Assembly: GCA_012845835.1 (NCBI GenBank)
Contig: JABAKD010000019.1
Coordinates: 11,155,344 to 11,219,343 of the forward strand
DNA length: 64,000 bases
Direction of reading: 5' to 3'
Source: Undaria pinnatifida
Taxonomy: Eukaryota > Sar > Phaeophyceae > Laminariales > Alariaceae
The notes below the pieces were generated by a model. It did not search any database. It saw nothing but the letters and a program-made list of their open reading frames with translations, and was not told the origin of the DNA. Position numbers and translations under genes: made by a program. Position 1 is the first letter of the stretch. Every line of letters starts with the position of its first letter. Positions 1 to 10,900 of the stretch are shown here, piece after piece.

Positions 1-1
1 G

Positions 2-178
2 CGGCCGCCACTCTCAATTGTTGACGCAGCGACTACATCTACCGCCGGTGCCGCAGCTGCTCCCGCAAAGGTTGGCCCCACCTGGCGGCAGGGCCCGTGC
101 CTTCATCCAGAACCAGAACCAGCGCTGGTTTTAAAACTTGAAATAAGCTCCCGATTTATGCCAGTTTTGCGCGGATAA
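2..178 (+). CDS. Open frame running in from the window edge, possible 3' end of a gene
   Basis: An uninterrupted frame enters at the first bases and stops with TAA. It encodes an alanine/proline-rich stretch followed by a short hydrophobic tail, with no recognisable domain. It could be the last exon of a gene lying upstream, or chance. The sequence begins with a NotI-type GCGGCCGC, which may only reflect where the contig starts. Confidence is low because only about 59 codons are visible. Confidence 0.15.
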   Translation, partial: RPPLSIVDAATTSTAGAAAAPAKVGPTWRQGPCLHPEPEPALVLKLEISSRFMPVLRG

Positions 179-394
179 TAAGCTCGACTTATGCTCGCTC
201 TTTGTTCCATATCTAGCTTGGTTTCAGTTCGATAAAAGCATGTTTGCTCCTCTTACACTCTCACTCGTTGGGCATCCTTGCTTGTCGTCGACAAGCTCGT
301 GAAACGTGGGTTCTTTGGCATTTTTTTTTTTTTCTACAAGCCATGGCACATGACTGGTGCAGGTGTGTCAGTGCTGTAAAAATCTTGCGTTGAC

Positions 395-668
395 ACACCA
401 AATCTTGCGTGCGTACGCGGGGATAGGGGATGCAGAAACCCAATCCCCGGGGATGTTGTGGAAACCCGGGGACTTGCCTTAAGTGTGCCCAAGGCCAAAA
501 ATGTTTAAAAGGCTTGCCACGTGCGACACACTTCACGGATCGCGCCCAAACCTCCGGCAACGTGAGCCCGACGGTCGAATTGTGCCCACCCCACCCGACG
601 TTTCGGACAAAGGTGCGAGCACGAAGAGATGTGCCCGAAGGAACAAAAAAATCACAATTGTACATATA
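395..668 (-). repeat. Dispersed repeat, copy 1 (inverted partner at 63.3 kb)
   Basis: About 270 bp matches 63345-63603 in the opposite orientation. It contains a palindromic core around AATCCCCGGGGAT. Both copies stay open in the same frame for about 80 codons, but almost every difference between them changes the amino acid, which argues against a protein under selection. I call it a non-coding dispersed repeat of unknown class. Confidence 0.6.
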
Positions 669-721
669 GACGTTTTTTTTAAAACACTGACGATTCGCAT
701 TTCTCCCTCTAGTGCTCAATG

Positions 722-921
722 ACGGTGACATTGCATGACCACATCACCTCGCATGTTGTATTTGGCAATACGTATCTCTAGCTTATAATTAGCGATGTCA
801 GAAAATAATGGTAACTACATGATGGCGGTGACAGTGCATGACCACATCACCTCGCCTGTTGTATTTGGCGATACGTATCTCTTTCTTATAATTGGCGATG
901 TCAGAAAATAATGGTAACTAC
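722..921. repeat. Tandem duplication, two copies of about 100 bp
   Basis: Two adjacent units share the run from GGTGACA...GCATGACCACATC to AATAATGGTAACTACA with a handful of substitutions. They contain no gene. They sit between the dispersed repeat upstream and the C-tract repeat downstream. Confidence 0.75.
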
Positions 922-929
922 AAACATTC

Positions 930-2222
930 TAGCTTTCGATACATGTGCAATAACAAATTATGAACATTTAACACGTTGTTTACTACAGGGTTGCATGCTG
1001 CATCTAACATCAAACCTTCAAGAATAGTAAACAATACCAGGCAGACGATATAAAGGGATGTCTTCTTGCTACAACCGTCACATTTGTTCCCCTTAAGGAT
1101 TTATAGCTTCCGCGCACATACTGAAATGTCCCGCCTCCCCTCCCCCCCCCCCCCTCCCCATCCGCCGATCCCTCTTGTTAAAAAAACCCCACCCCTTCCC
1201 CCCCCCCTCCCCGATCCCTCCCTCCCCCCCCTCTCCTTTTTTTTTTTCTTTTTTGTCCGCCTAGTTTGTTCAAACGCCCCACTTGCAATCGAAATCGGCC
1301 AGAGAAATAAACACCTCTACGCAGATGATATCACGTCATTATTTTTCCAACCATCCATGACGTAGTTTTCATTAATCCCCCCTCCCCCCCTCCAACGCCC
1401 CCTCCTTCCCCACGCCCCGCACGATCGCCTAGACCCTGCACCGCGGGTATAACAAGCCCCTACATATCTTTGATCTCACAGCCGGAGTGTATTTGAATAT
1501 TATATGTGGAACCTCCCAACCCCCCCCCCCCCCCCCCCCCCCCCCCACCTCCCCGCCCGCACCCCCCACCTCCCCACCCCCCCACCCTATCCCACCCCCA
1601 CCCCCTCGAATACTCCGCCCTCTACTCACTGATTGTACGAGTAACAGGATATATATGATAAACTGATGCATTCTTTCCACGCACAGATTGAGCTGCCCCA
1701 CCCACCCCACCCCCGCCCCAACCCCCCCCTCCCATGATGAACTCGTGTTTTTTTTTCCCCCCAAAACTATCAGATTTATCCCCTTGAAGGATTTAAAAAT
1801 TCCACGCACAATTTCCCCGCCCGTCCACCCCCCCCCCCCCCCCCCGCCTTCCCCCCCCCCCTCCAACCCCGCCCCTTTCGATCAAAACCAGGCCCCCACG
1901 TCCTTCAAGACTCCGCCCTCCCCTCACCGGTTATTCGACTTACAGAATTCACTTGATAAACGGATGCATTTCGTTCCACAGCTGTCCGATTTTGTCCCCC
2001 TCACAAACGGGTTATATAGTTTCCGCGCACAGACTGACTAACATCACCCTGCTGACCCTGATAGCTACACTGTCGTAGTTGTAAGGGGAGTCGCCGACCT
2101 ATATCCTTAATGAGGACACACAACCCGTAATACGCGCGATTGGGGTATTACACACAGCTTGCAAAGATGAGTTTCGACAAAATCTTCGATCTCACAGCTG
2201 GAGTGTATTTTCATTTTTTATA
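930..2222 (+). repeat. C-tract modular repeat, copy R1 (long)
   Basis: The longest plus-strand copy of a family found at least eight times here. It is built from modules pairing a variable poly-C tract (one run exceeds 25 C) with a conserved block centred on TTTATAGTTTCCGCGCACA. It ends with a conserved 3' block containing GTCGCCGACCTATATCC, TACGCGCGAT and CACAGCTGGAGTGTATTTTC. Short proline-rich ORFs on it are simply translated C-tracts. No coding capacity is evident. Confidence 0.75.
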
Positions 2223-2395
2223 ATATATACAGCACAGCAGTGCGCACAGTGCCTTGCTGCCTTTTCCATATCACCGCACCACCATTGGAAAACTTGCTTG
2301 AAGTCTCTACTCGATACTCGACAGCAAAAACAGAGCTAGCGGGCTAGTGCCAAACAGAGCGGACTACCCAGCACTCCCGCACCCCGCACGACGCA

Positions 2396-2872
2396 ATGCT
2401 ACTTTCCCTGCCCCCTGTTGTACTGGAGAAGAGCGGATGCTGCAATGCGGTCACTGAAGCTAGACTCCTGCCTCTCGTCCATACAAGCGCGCAGAATAGA
2501 AAATACGCCTTTCATGAACGCGGAGGATGGCTGAATCAGCGCGATGTCCTTTGCAACATCATAACAACGCGGCAGCTTAAGCCTATTGTCATTCCAGAAT
2601 CGCCACAGATCGTCCGAGCTTGCCGAGCTCGTCTCAAGGCTGTCGTCAGAGGTGAGCTAGAGCGCTCACACTCCTCAGAAGGGACCCTCGTGCTTGCCAT
2701 CGCTGCAAGATCGCAAAATCGGAAGATCGGCTACGCAGCTGCGTCCCTTGCGCTCTCCGCTTTTTTTGGGCTTGCGTGGGCGTGTGGGCGCGCGCGCGTG
2801 AGTGTGTGCGTGTTTATGTGTTCTTATGTAGGACCGTCGAATATCGCGATAAACAGAGCCGACAATAAGTAG
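2396..2872 (+). CDS. Unrecognised 158-codon ORF
   Basis: An ATG-started frame of 158 codons follows the C-tract repeat. No motif is recognisable. The C-terminal third runs over a GT/GC-rich low-complexity stretch, giving a hydrophobic alanine/cysteine-rich segment that could be read as a membrane span but may be compositional. No introns or neighbours support it. It may be a chance ORF or a host exon. Confidence 0.2.
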   Translation: MLLSLPPVVLEKSGCCNAVTEARLLPLVHTSAQNRKYAFHERGGWLNQRDVLCNIITTRQLKPIVIPESPQIVRACRARLKAVVRGELERSHSSEGTLVLAIAARSQNRKIGYAAASLALSAFFGLAWACGRARVSVCVFMCSYVGPSNIAINRADNK

Positions 2873-3131
2873 GTGTAATTAAGCCTCGTGAATTTGTATC
2901 ATTACCGTGCGGCCACCCATTTGGCGTCCCCTACGTGCTGCCAAGACAACCAGACGCACATATATTGCACATAAACACCCGAAATGGGGGCGGGCATCAC
3001 CACCTTATGCTTGATTTATGCTCGACTTCCCTTGTTATTTTATGCTCTCACATAATAAGCTATTTGGCATGTTGGCTATGCTCCGTCGGACATATGCTTT
3101 TCCATAAATAAGCTCTAAAAGCCAATAGACC
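2873..3131. other. Intergenic, no gene seen
   Basis: AT-richer spacer with several degenerate TTATGCTC / AATAAGCTC words, which also occur at 140-200. No ORF or RNA signal is supported. Confidence 0.5.
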
Positions 3132-3413
3132 TAAAACTATATACCTAGACCTCGCCCCCCTCGGACGTCTCGCTCGGCATATCCTCCCCCCTCTCAGCCC
3201 TTCTCAGCCCGTAATAATTGCCGAAAAGAAAATTAGTTGCTGGGGAAAAAAACCGTCCCGAAGTTCCTTGCCTTCCTTGCTTTCCCTAGTCTCATTCTTA
3301 CTTAGCTCTCATTCTCTGATCTTTACTGCTTGCTCTCTGATATTTTTATTTTGCTTTTTCAGCAACTTCTTTTTTGTACTTTTATTTGAAGTTGGCCAAT
3401 TGCTGGCTGTTGA

Positions 3414-5839
3414 GAGGGAATTGCCGTTGACGGCTGCAAACAATTTGAATTTGAAATTTGCCGGATCGGCAATAACAATTTGAAGTTGAAATTTGCGAAG
3501 CGGACCAAGGCTAGTGCGGGAGGAGGCTCCGCCAACAGTGGGGGTGGTGGAGGTTCAGGATCAGGCGTGTGGAAGCTGGTCGGGCAAGAACGGGACTCAG
3601 CTTCTTCTGGCAATCCTGATTGGCCGTGCCCGAGCAAGGGTTGTGACGGCTTCCTCATCGCACGAAAAAAGGAAAACAGGAGTTCCCAGCACGCTGTCTG
3701 CGACACCTGCAGGAGTGACGAGCCTTCCACGTGCCAAGCTTTTCATAACCTTAACAAGAAGCACTGGGGAAGCGGCGACAACCCTCGTGTGTGTGACTGA
3801 TGTGACGCGGACACCTGTGATTCACCTTCGATCGGCGTCCCTAACGAAGGAGCTGAGAGCTTGACGAAACGTGAGTTACATTTCTGTTGTTGTGCTGTGA
3901 TTTCTTTTTCATGCGTACAAACACACTTTTGCATGTACGAGTATGATACGTGTACGGGGCAGTCCCGTCATCGCGGTGTAAGCGGGAATTGTACAAGTAC
4001 TCAGGTCTACGAGTAGACCTATGCAGTGACGCTGTGTGATGCGATTTCTTTTTCATACGTACAGCCAAACACACTTACTTCATGTATGTACGACTACGAG
4101 TACGGGGCAGTCCCGTCATCGGGGTAAGCGGGGGTTGGACAAGTGGTCCATGCAGTGACGCTTTGTGCTGTGATATAAACACACGTTTCGGATGTACGAC
4201 CACGACTACGTGGTATCTATACACGTAAGACGCAATGAAAACGGGCAAGTCTCATCACGGGGGTCAGCCAGGGTTGTAAAAATGGTCCATGCAGTGATAA
4301 ATAACACAGCAGCATGATACCTCAGCAACAGTCGCAGTACACACTGGAGGTTGATATATAGCAGTAAACAGAAGCTGAAGTTAACCTGGGTGATGCTGGA
4401 GAGCAGTCCCGTGATTGGGGTTAGCGAGTTGTTCATGTAGTGACGCGGTGTACTACTACTGTTACCCATTTTTCATACAACCACATGAACTCTTTGTATT
4501 AACGAGTACAAGTAGGGTGCGCAACCTCTTCAGGAATCGCAGTACACGTCGGTCGTAATAGTGTTGATAGCAGCAGTAATAGAGTAGTACCGAACAATAT
4601 ATACAGCAGGTACTGTCTCTTACCCTTCGTTGTCGGTATTCCGCCGGTAGGCCTTATATAGCAGTATACCGGGGCTTACGCTTACCAGTTGCGACTGTGA
4701 ATCCCGTTCGTTCCTGTCCCAGTGGTGGTTTCATAGGTGTTAGCAACGTTGTGGTACCAGGCAGGGCTTTGCCCATAAACGACCGCTTTCATTACAACAG
4801 TGTTAAATTGTACGACTTCCTTTCCAACTTTGGAAATCGACGACAGCTACGTGGCCTTACTATTTTGAACATTCACTGAACGCAAGGTATTCCCATCCGT
4901 TGTTGTCGTTTGCAGAAGCCCTGCGAAGCAGCCGCCGAGGGCCGCCAAGTCGGCGAGGACATAAACACGAAGTGCACCGGTGACATCAAGGTCGGTGACC
5001 TCCTGAAGAAGGCAGGCGACCACTTGCTCGATATACATCCCGCATTCCATTCCCACGGTGCCACGAGGGCGTTGGACATCGAGGTACGTTCTACTCTTAT
5101 CTTGCGTCCTGTGTGTCACGAGTCGAGGCATCCATGTCTCTTGCTCAAGACTAGGGGGTGGCGTGCGGATATAGTCTATGAAGTGCGGCTCTTTTTCCAA
5201 GTACCAAGAGCAAGTACAACAATACCACAACAATTACTAACAGCGAAAGGAGCTCCAATAATTTGGATGGTTACGACGTCTGCTGGAGAGAAGTACGAAT
5301 ACTTTTTTACACATACTTATGTTATAAGGCTTAGTTTGGGTAAGCTATTGGTTAACCTGTGCAAGTGGTCAAACGGACTAATACCCCACTAATACCTTAA
5401 CAAATGGCGTCGTCGACAGACCATGGTTTTTTGGGTCGTGGGTTCGATCCCCACATCCACCATAATAAACTTTTTCAGATTTTCCCATGGCGAACTTGAA
5501 AAATACTCTCCCCGGTTTACCCAGGAAATGAAACGGCTTGGATAAATGACAGGTCCGCCCGTATATCCGGCCGACCTTCTATCCCGCCGTTTAAGGGGGG
5601 GAGAGTGTTATAAGGCTTAGTTTGGGTAAGCTATTGGTTAACCTGTGCAAGTGGTCAAACGGACTAATACCCCACTAATTCCTTGACTCTTACTTATCGA
5701 CGTTCTCCCGCCGTGCTTCAACGTTTGTGGACAGATCCACAAGACCATCGACGAAAAACAAGAGTGCAAGGTGCTGGGTACCTCCGCTGAGGAGGAAGAG
5801 TCCAAGCAAGCCTGCATGCTCCTTCGGAAGCAATGCTGA
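3414..5839 (+). CDS. Unnamed spliced cysteine-rich gene, copy A
   Basis: The function is not recognised. Candidate exon 1 (about 3414-3788) is open with no in-frame ATG. It encodes a basic Gly/Ser-rich stretch, then a cysteine module: PC-x4-CDGFL, about 15 residues, CDTC, then a further Cys. The same spacing recurs at 30.9-31.2 kb, which supports this frame. Exon 2 (4916-5083) follows a TTTGCAG acceptor and ends at GAG|GTACGT. Exon 3 (5735-5839) follows GGACAG and stops at TGA; both join in phase 0. Exons 2 and 3 add six cysteines and an acidic helix-like stretch. The donor of exon 1 is uncertain (GTGTGT at 3789), and a 5' exon carrying the ATG is missing from the model. Relative to copy B, copy A differs by a one-base indel just past the exon-1 region. 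Intron 2 holds a miniature LTR element. Confidence 0.4.
3870..4690. repeat. Degenerate tandem repeats in intron 1 of the duplicated gene
   Basis: Four or five units of roughly 110-180 bp share GGGGCAGTCCCGTCATCGG followed by GTAAGC or a decayed form, then CATGCAGTGACGC. Each GTAAGC looks like a splice donor, so these may be decayed copies of one small exon. Copy B carries the best-preserved unit at 20020-20135. There is no independent evidence of coding. Confidence 0.55.
5320..5691 (+). mobile_element. Miniature LTR retrotransposon (TRIM-1), copy a
   Basis: Two direct repeats of about 85 bp, both starting TGTTATAAGG (5320 and 5606), flank a short non-coding core. Immediately after the first repeat is a primer-binding sequence TGGCGTCGTCGACAGACC (5405-5422). 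Immediately before the second is a purine tract AAGGGGGGGAGAG (5593-5605). The target duplication ACTTA lies at 5315-5319 and 5692-5696. Intron 2 of copy A is 651 bp against 274 bp in copy B; the difference of 377 equals 372 plus 5. The core also holds a tRNA T-arm-like stretch with GGTTCGATCCC. It has no ORF, so it must rely on proteins from another element. Confidence 0.92.
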
Positions 5840-6478
5840 CAGCACGTTCTTTATAGAACGTTAAGTTGTGGTTTATTATACCAGCATCGTTTTTTGAGAA
5901 CTATGACTAAATGCGTGCTCTTCGTCTTTCAGGAATACAAATGTACTTCACATGTTTGCGGTGTGTGCGTTCAAGTTCCTGCTTCCAGCATGTTTTTTTT
6001 GGCGCTGCGCTCCTTTACATCTTAAGTTGTAGTTTTCCTGTCTCTATCCTTGACAAGCGCGTGCCTGGTGTTTATGCACTGCGATAATTTATTATTGATG
6101 ATCGACTTAGAGAGAGAGCTATTAATAAGTGTACAGGACCTAGGTGCTACCTGAGAGGTGGAAGGATATGCCAAGCAAGTCCTCCGATGTGCCCATCATG
6201 GATTGGGCGAATGGATGATAATAACAAACTCATAATCATAATCGTCTCTATCCTGTACCGTTGTACTATATATGGACCTCTTGGCATTTTCAAGTCGCCA
6301 GTTGCGCCATTTGTGCTTCTTTTCCGCCTTTCTACTGAATGTCTATTCCTCCTTCCGCAAGCGTAGCGGGCGGCGCCCAGCCGCCCGCGAGCGAAGCCCT
6401 TGTATAGTCCACGCAAAAATATATGCTAGCTTATTGGGTCAAAGGCCCTATCACTTCCTCACGCGCTACACTCTTCTT

Positions 6479-7147
6479 GGGATAAGAGACCTTGGTAGTC
6501 TCCTTCGCCCTTGAGACTGATGGGGATGCCTTCAGATGTTTAGTTGGTTCGGAAAGACGTAGGCAGTGGTCCGGTTCAAGGAGGTGAAAGAAGTGGAAAA
6601 AGTGTTTTATTATCCTCAGCCTGGTGGGAAACAAGGCGGAAACCGAGCACTGAAGTGGTGGGGCTCGTGTCGCTCCCCACTATCTACGCCCGTCTGCTCG
6701 GGACGATCTACTACTATGTTCCCGTACGATGATTGACAGGATGATCTCCCCGCTGTCAGCTATTGCTAGCACTTTTCATACGCTTTGCAAGCACTCAAGT
6801 AATGGGACTCGAGCAGTTCCCCAAATATCTGCCTACGTCTGCACTCAATCATCACTCAACTACAGCAGTAGTATGTTCCTGTGCGATGGCTGCTATGATT
6901 GCCTACCAGTATGTCCCTAGTAGTGGTCTTTTACGCTACACTACGAAGTCGTCTCTACTCCTGTGTCTGGTCCTACAGCAGTAGTCCTACGGCAGTACAC
7001 GTTAGCTTCTCTTACCGCATCTGGCCGGCCAGCGTCAGTCTCCATGTGGCCCCCGGTGGCCATGGTCTGCTTACTGGAGACTGCCCCATCCCCCAGTCCC
7101 GAACTCCCAACTGCCTCGCAATTGTGCTGAAACCCAATCTCACCACA
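6479..7147 (-). repeat. 3' LTR of the gypsy element (full length)
   Basis: 669 bp, matching 17447-18014. It keeps a 101-bp block (about 6667-6767) that the other LTR lacks. Only about three substitutions are seen across the shared part (C/T, G/T, C/A). The pol-proximal edge is next to a moderately purine-rich stretch that would serve as the polypurine tract. Confidence 0.92.
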
Positions 7148-7149
7148 AT

Positions 7150-7980
7150 AGCCCACCCTGGTCCATCGTCGCCATATAAAGGGCGTGCGGTGGAACAACT
7201 CTCGTATATGAGATTGTGTTTCGCAGGGGCTACATCACTATAGTACCATTCGCAAAATCCGCCCGATTACTGGCTGCAACCCTCCCCAAAGCAATACCTC
7301 GTTAAATGTACTACTACAATTCTCGTATAGCCAAAATGCCGCCTTCGGCGTACCCCGATTGCGTAATTCCCAATCCCGGAAGAAGAAAAATCTGCCAAAT
7401 GTCCACCCTGGTCCACCGTTGCCTTATGGGGGCGTGTGGCGGGACAACTCTCGTACGTGAGGTTGCGTATCGCAGGGACTACTGGACGACCGTGATAAAC
7501 CCTGCCCTAAAAGCATGCCAGGAAAAATACACCGCTCCAATCCCACTAAGTATTGCAATTCTCGTAGACTAAAATTCTGTGTACCCTGCTTGCGTAACTG
7601 CGATTCGCGCCCCCCCTCCCGTGAGGTTAACCTGTAGCCTGGTCGTCCTACTACTCGAACCTCCAACCCTGCCCCTATTTCTGCTGGTATGGCAACCCCG
7701 CCCCTCCCGTAAGTTACCCTGCAGCCTGGTCATGTCCCGCTGTCCGCAGTCACCGCCCCCCCCCGCGACACCTCTAATCCAACGATGGTGTGTAGTTATT
7801 CGGGCTTCGCGTTCGCTGATGCACATGCCAGCACCAAGATCCTCGCTCCTCGCTAACGGTTGTTAGTGTCTCCTTCGATAAATGTACGTTGTATTGCTTC
7901 CCCAGGTCTAGCATCTTTATGGTATGCGGTAGACTTTTACTCTCCGCGTCCTCCGCTAGTCCCACCACTCGCGCCAGCTG
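7150..7980 (-). repeat. 3' untranslated region of the gypsy element with two ~230-bp direct repeats
   Basis: Two diverged direct repeats (about 7150-7385 and 7398-7610) share CCACCCTGGTCCA, ACAACTCTCGTA and CAATTCTCGTAG. A shorter C-rich duplication follows at 7605-7730. No ORF is supported. The block separates pol from the 3' LTR and may hold transcription-termination or packaging signals, which is inference. Confidence 0.7.
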
Positions 7981-10900
7981 CTATCCTGCGTGGGTCGTTT
8001 TGAAATAGATGTACGAACCAACGATGTCAGGTGAATACAGACTCGGCCGTGCTCGGACGTCACAGCACACCATATATCCGGTCGGTACATGTCTCTCGCC
8101 TTTTTCTCGGGCAATAGCTCGCTTAGCTACTTGAACTCTGTACCGGCGATATTTCGTGTTGTCCCCTCTGACTTGCACGGGTTCTCCCGCCCAGTATCTC
8201 ATCACCAAGTTTCCGTACTGCGTTAAATCCTCTTCGTGTTCCCATGTGGGGCGCTCTACCTCATCCCAGTACGTATAATATTGCACCGCAATTTTGCCGC
8301 CCAGCCCTCTCGTCAGTCGGTGTTTGCTTAGTTTTCGGGGCGTGACGCGGTGTGTGTCTAGCTCTGCGGTCACGTCATCAGTCGTCAGGTGGAACGGGGG
8401 TGATATCTCCGAGTATTTGTTTAGAACGTAGTTGCTCATGGCCCACGGCAAAAACCTCGGCGCAGTTTCTCCTCCGTGGGGGTTAAAGCATTTCTTACAC
8501 CGGTGTACCGACACGCGCGCATTTATCCCGCGATGACCGGGCTCATCAGCTTTAATGTCCGATAGTAGTAACTTCGGTCCCACTTCACGTCCATCAGCCA
8601 TTTTATCGGGCCCGACCAATAACACCTTGTACGGTCCTGTCCAACAGTTGGCTAGTTTACTGACCAGCGCGAACGCCTTCACGTTCGAGCTGCCTTCTGC
8701 CGGTTTTATTACGTGTTTCCCTCCTCCCGTGATAGTGCTGTGGTCGTCATACACCCATACCCAGTCTCCCGTTTCGAACCTCGTTTTGTTGTTCATAATT
8801 TGCTCGATCTCATCGTTTGCGGCTTGATGCTTCGCCTTTGTGAGCCGGTCCTCCTCCCTTACTAGGTTATACGCGCGCACCTGCCTATCCCGCATCAACC
8901 CCAAGTAGTCGAGGTGGTCTCTTTTCTCGCTCTGGTGACCTTTCACGCCACTACCTTCTAAGATCGTCATCGGCAACCGTGGATAACGCCCGATGTGTAC
9001 TTCATTGGGCGCCAAGCCTGTACCCCTGCTCACGTTGTTGTTGTGGGCTGCAATGGCGTGCAATAACATCTCGTCCCGATTCTTTTGGTCGTCTGCGATG
9101 AGATAGGCCAACATTTGGCACAGGGTGTGGTTCAACCTCTCCACCATGCCATTAGTTTGGGGGTGGTATGAGCTCGTGTACTTTTTTACGGACCCCAGCA
9201 TTTTGAAAACCCCCCCGCACACTACTGACACAAATTCCGTTCCGCGGTCAGATAAAAAGGTATGTGGGCACCCCCACCTCGGAATATAATCGTGTACTAA
9301 CCGTGCAGCACAACCTTCCGTAGTTTTCTCCTCTTTCGTAATCGCGTATGCCTCCGCGTGTCTGCTAAATAAATCCACCACTAGGAATACGTACGCATTA
9401 CCTTTAGCCGTGGTCGGCAAGGGTCCCAACAGGTCGAAAGCTACCATCTGTCCTGGTCTGTTCGGCAAGGGAAGGGATATCAGAGGCCACCGCACAGTTT
9501 GCCTCGTGCTTTTTCGGGCCTGGCAAGTATAGCATCTTCGAATCCACCACTTTACGCTCTCAGCCATGCCAATCCACCAATAAAATAGCTGTAACAGACC
9601 CAGAGTCACCTTTTCGCCCAGGTGTACTGCCTCCTTGTGCGCACAGTCCATCACCCATGGTCTCAGCAGCAGCGGCACGTAGGTCCGCACCGGCTCGTCT
9701 CCCAGCAACCTCTCGTATTGTCCGGGATGTCTGTTCGGACGATCCGCAGGGACACGCGACGGACGTCGGACGAGCAGTTTATCGGAGTTGGGAAGTTCCA
9801 TTAGTTCACCTTGCGCTACTAACCGTTTCACTTCCTGCACGTCCACTGTTGGGTTTAATCCGTCCCCGGTTATGTCGCTGCTCGGTGTGCCATTTGCTAA
9901 ACACGTCATTACTACCCGCGCAGTGTCATCCTTACCCTGTGCCGCCGCCCAATCTTTTACCGTTTTCTGGCATGGATTTTCCCCAAACTCGCATGCCGCT
10001 TCACTGTTAAATTCCTCCTCTGGGATTTCGAGTAGTCCGGCATCGATTTGACCCGCCTCGGCCCCTGCCCCGGCGCTATCGCCTCCTTCACCTGGATTTA
10101 TTACTGCCACGTCCTGCTTTGACCTTGAGCCTAGAAGCTCCCTTCCTTCCTTGGTCATTGGGCATGCGTGTAACATTAGGCCGGGTTCTAGTTGGCCGCG
10201 GACTACGGAACTCTCGTCGGGATAGGTCAGCGGGCTGTCGTCAGGTACCGCATACACTCGCGGACCCTCCGGTGGTCTCGTCTGGTTTTGCTTACATTTT
10301 CGGTCCCTCTGTAGCCGCTGCCACGACAGTCGCGCCTGCTCGTCCGTGGTTGGTGGCGCCGGTCGATGTTCCTTCTTCCCCCCCTCAGAATGGTCGCCCG
10401 CCGGCATTGCCAGCCCACCCAAGAATGTTCCCGCCCGTCCCCGTAACCGAGGCTGCACTCCGCTGGCACCTATAAAGTAAACGTCAATGTCCGTGGGGTC
10501 AGTCAGGCGTAGCTTAGCGTCGAGGGCGTCTTCTGTTGCCGGCAACGGCAGTCTAGACATGAGGTCCGCGTTCCCGTTCAATTTTCCTGGTCGGTACACT
10601 AACTTGTACGTGTATGCACTCAAGAAGTCATACCACCGTTGTACGCGGTTAACTTTCGTTGCGAGGCTCTCAAGGTTCTTTAGCGGTTGGTGGTCGCTTA
10701 TTACGACGAATGGTATACCGTAGAACAGTTGCCGGTTTTTCTTCACGGCCCATACTATGGCGGCACACTCAAGTTCTGTCGCGCTCCAATTTTTTTCGTT
10801 GGGAAGCGTTGCTCGGCTTAGGAAACAGATCGGACGTGTCGTGCCATCCCGCTGCTCCTGCTCGACCACGGCGCCCAGCCCGTCCACTGACGCATCCGTG

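Larger units (their letters stand above)
3132..6405. repeat. Segmental duplication, copy A
   Basis: From TAAAACTATATACC to GCGAAGCCCTTGTAT this segment is nearly identical to 19237-22295. Two differences dominate. Copy A has a 372-bp miniature LTR element plus a 5-bp target duplication in intron 2. Copy B has about 200 bp extra just after the first candidate exon. Both copies end in a GC-rich hairpin (GCGGGCGGC, loop GCCCA, GCCGCCCGC). The copies are about 16.1 kb apart and flank the gypsy element. Confidence 0.9.

Noticed and set aside
261-731. Conserved 80-residue frame shared by the repeats at 395-668 and 63345-63603
   Set aside because: Nearly all base differences between copies change the amino acid, the reverse of what selection on a protein would leave. 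Treated as a non-coding repeat.
1429-2041. Glycine- or proline-rich ORFs over the C-tract repeats
   Set aside because: They are translations of poly-C/poly-G runs and differ between copies of the repeat.
3493-3864. Alternative frame for exon 1 of the A/B gene, in which three copy differences are silent
   Set aside because: Only three changes, and this frame has no homology, while the competing frame shares a cysteine module with the locus at 31 kb. Recorded as a real ambiguity but not preferred.
5440-5465. tRNA gene at 5.4 kb
   Set aside because: Only a T-arm and a 3' strand are present; no acceptor 5' strand or anticodon arm pairs. It is part of the TRIM-1 core.
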